Of a DNA stretch of 64,000 nucleotides, positions 62,160 to 64,000 are shown piece by piece. A model generated the notes under the pieces. The model did not search any database. It was not told where the DNA came from and saw nothing but the letters and a program-made list of their open reading frames with translations. Where the stretch lies: the NCBI GenBank assembly GCA_030433335.1, contig JAUILL010000008.1, positions 1 through 64,000 of the forward strand, read 5' to 3'. Numbering within the stretch: position 1 is the stretch's first letter; each line of letters begins with the position of its first letter. A program made the position numbers and the translations under genes. The DNA is from Alphaproteobacteria bacterium. Its GTDB lineage: Bacteria; Pseudomonadota; Alphaproteobacteria; Rhodobacterales; Rhodobacteraceae.

Positions 62160-63977
62160 TTAGGCTTGTTTCGCCATCCGCTTCCGCTCGTGCGGATCAA
62201 GATAGCGCTTGCGCAGACGGATCTTGTTCGGCGTCACTTCGACCAGCTCGTCGTTGTCGATATAGGCAATCGCCTCTTCCAGCGACAGCGTGATCGGGGT
62301 GGTCAGGCGAACCGCTTCGTCGGTGCCCGAGGCACGAACGTTGGTCAGCTTTTTACCCTTCAGCGGGTTCACTTCCAGATCGTTGTCACGGCTGTGCTCG
62401 CCGATGATCATACCGGTGTAAACCTCTTCCTGAGCACCGATGAACATCTTGCCACGGTCTTCCAAGTTCCACAGAGCATAGGCAACCGATTGGCCGTTCT
62501 CCATCGAGATCAGGACGCCTGCGCGGCGGCCCGGGATCGCACCCTTGTGGGGCGCCCACTCGTGGAACACGCGGTTCATCACGCCGGTACCGCGGGTATC
62601 GGTCAGGAATTCACCGTGATAGCCGATCAAGCCGCGCGAAGGCACATACGCGATGATGCGGGTCTTACCGGCACCAGCGGGTTTCATTTCGGCCAGCTCA
62701 CCCTTGCGCGCACCGGTGATCTTTTCGATCACGGCACCCGAATAATCATCATCCACGTCGATGGTGACTTCTTCGATGGGCTCCATGCGCTGACCGTCAA
62801 CTTCGCGGAACAGAACCTGAGGACGCGAGATCGACAGCTCGAACCCTTCGCGGCGCATGTTCTCGATCAGAACGCCCATCTGGAGTTCGCCGCGACCGGC
62901 GACTTCAAAGGCTTCACCACCGGGGGTGTCGCTGATCTGGATCGCAACGTTCGACTCGGCTTCTTTCATCAGGCGGTCACGAATGACACGGCTCTGGACC
63001 TTTTTACCATCGCGGCCCGCCAGCGGGCTGTCGTTGATGCCAAAGGTCACTGTGATGGTCGGCGGGTCGATCGGCTGTGCGGGCAGAGGCTCGTTCACCG
63101 AAGGGGCAACCAGCGAATCCGCAACGGTCGCTTTGGTCATGCCCGAGATGGTGACGATGTCGCCTGCTACCGCTTCGTCGATGGGCTGCTGACCCAAGCC
63201 GCGGAACGCGAGAATTTTCGCAACGCGGAAGTTCTCGATCAGCTCGCCGGTGCGCGACAATGCCTTCAGGCTGTCACCGGTTTTCAGGGTGCCTGCTTCG
63301 ACGCGGCCCGTCAGAATGCGGCCGAGGAAGTTGTCGCTGCCCAGAGTGGTCGCCAGCATCTGAAAGGGCTCACCGGCCTTTTCCTGCTGTTTGGGCGACG
63401 GCACGTGATCGACGATCAGGTCAAACAGAGCGTGCAGGTTCTCGCGGGGACCGTCGAGTTCCATGTCACACCAGCCGGCGCGGCCCGAGGCGTACATGGT
63501 CGGGAAGTCCAGCTGCTCTTCGTTTGCACCAAGGTTGGCGAAAAGGTCGAAGCACTCGTCCAGCGCGCGGTCAGGTTCGCCATCGGGCTTGTCGACTTTG
63601 TTCACGACCACGATGGGGCGCAGACCCAGAGCCAGAGCCTTGGAGGTCACGAATTTGGTCTGGGGCATCGGGCCTTCGGCCGCGTCGACCAGCAGAACAA
63701 CGCCGTCTACCATGCTCAGGATACGCTCGACCTCGCCGCCAAAGTCGGCGTGACCGGGGGTATCCACGATGTTGATGCGCGTTCCGTTCCACTCGACGCT
63801 GGTTGCTTTGGCCAGGATAGTAATCCCGCGCTCGCGTTCCAGATCGTTGCTGTCCATGGCGCGTTCGTCCACGGCCTGGTTTTCACGGAAGGCACCCGAT
63901 TGTTTCAGAAGCGCATCGACCAACGTAGTTTTGCCGTGGTCAACGTGCGCGATGATCGCGATATTGCGAAGATCCAT
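62160..63977 (-). CDS. typA: Ribosome-associated GTPase TypA/BipA
   Basis: The 605-residue product has the translational GTPase order. The G domain has G1 in [10 protein letters not shown]3 in [10 protein letters not shown] and G4 in NKVDKPD. Domain II, two EF-G-like domains ([14 protein letters not shown]) and the TypA-specific C-terminal domain ([17 protein letters not shown]) follow. AAAAGG lies upstream of the ATG at 63977. It acts on the 50S ribosome during assembly and stress. Confidence 0.97.
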   Translation of the reverse strand: MDLRNIAIIAHVDHGKTTLVDALLKQSGAFRENQAVDERAMDSNDLERERGITILAKATSVEWNGTRINIVDTPGHADFGGEVERILSMVDGVVLLVDAAEGPMPQTKFVTSKALALGLRPIVVVNKVDKPDGEPDRALDECFDLFANLGANEEQLDFPTMYASGRAGWCDMELDGPRENLHALFDLIVDHVPSPKQQEKAGEPFQMLATTLGSDNFLGRILTGRVEAGTLKTGDSLKALSRTGELIENFRVAKILAFRGLGQQPIDEAVAGDIVTISGMTKATVADSLVAPSVNEPLPAQPIDPPTITVTFGINDSPLAGRDGKKVQSRVIRDRLMKEAESNVAIQISDTPGGEAFEVAGRGELQMGVLIENMRREGFELSISRPQVLFREVDGQRMEPIEEVTIDVDDDYSGAVIEKITGARKGELAEMKPAGAGKTRIIAYVPSRGLIGYHGEFLTDTRGTGVMNRVFHEWAPHKGAIPGRRAGVLISMENGQSVAYALWNLEDRGKMFIGAQEEVYTGMIIGEHSRDNDLEVNPLKGKKLTNVRASGTDEAVRLTTPITLSLEEAIAYIDNDELVEVTPNKIRLRKRYLDPHERKRMAKQA

Positions 63978-64000
63978 GAGTTCAGCCTTTTCCTATTCCC

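Overview
This window reads as a GC-rich alphaproteobacterial chromosome of the Rhodobacteraceae (roseobacter) type. The signs are a TRAP transporter, an IscR/Suf locus of rhodobacterial layout, DUF1330 and YitT genes, soluble chemoreceptors and the general protein style. The genus cannot be fixed from the sequence alone.

Left edge to 4.4 kb: the last 36 codons of an IS5-type transposase abut a leftward locus of unknown function. That locus looks damaged, with an in-frame stop and a 3' end running into the IS. Next is a rightward copper module: a His/Met/Cys-rich exported protein, a c-type cytochrome, a Tat-exported multicopper oxidase and a cytochrome c'-like protein. From 4.5 to 7.6 kb an SDR and a PhyH-type Fe(II) dioxygenase face a divergent LacI regulator.

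The centrepiece is 7.6-27.4 kb. A leftward, overlap-rich run at 27.4-15.4 kb carries iacH-iacA-iacB-iacI-iacC-iacD-iacE-iacF-iacG. This is the gene set for degradation of the plant and algal auxin indole-3-acetate to catechol. The run continues into a TRAP transporter (dctPQM), a ketopantoate-reductase-like gene and a class II aldolase-like gene. A MarR regulator (IacR candidate) converges on its far end. A second leftward run at 11.9-7.6 kb has an intradiol dioxygenase, a muconate cycloisomerase, an SCP2-like protein, an alpha/beta hydrolase and a LysR regulator, which fits ring cleavage of the catechol product. Between the two lies a TonB energising operon (exbB-exbD-exbD-tonB).

From 38.3 to 27.8 kb is a complete leftward chemotaxis-type operon. 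It encodes a soluble receptor with two signalling tips, a triple-CheW scaffold split by a one-base frameshift, CheB, a HEAT-repeat protein, CheR, CheY, CheA, a STAS-like protein, a second CheY, and an MCP-like protein with a CheZ-like DxxxQ motif. It is followed by a membrane-anchored AraC regulator, an exported alpha/beta hydrolase, an enoyl-CoA hydratase and acyl-CoA synthetase pair, an exported protein of unknown function and another soluble chemoreceptor.

From 47.2 to 55.2 kb is the iron-sulfur locus iscR-iscS-like-sufB-ybjQ-sufC-sufD-yip1-yip1-sufS, ending next to tRNA-Arg(CCG). The IscR lacks the classical three-cysteine cluster, and a perfect TTAGAA-N3-TTCTAA palindrome lies upstream. 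The right end holds housekeeping genes: an alpha/beta hydrolase, a small DUF protein, an HD hydrolase, tandem YitT membrane proteins, a class II glutamine amidotransferase, alaS, a DUF1330 protein, a strong bidirectional terminator and typA.
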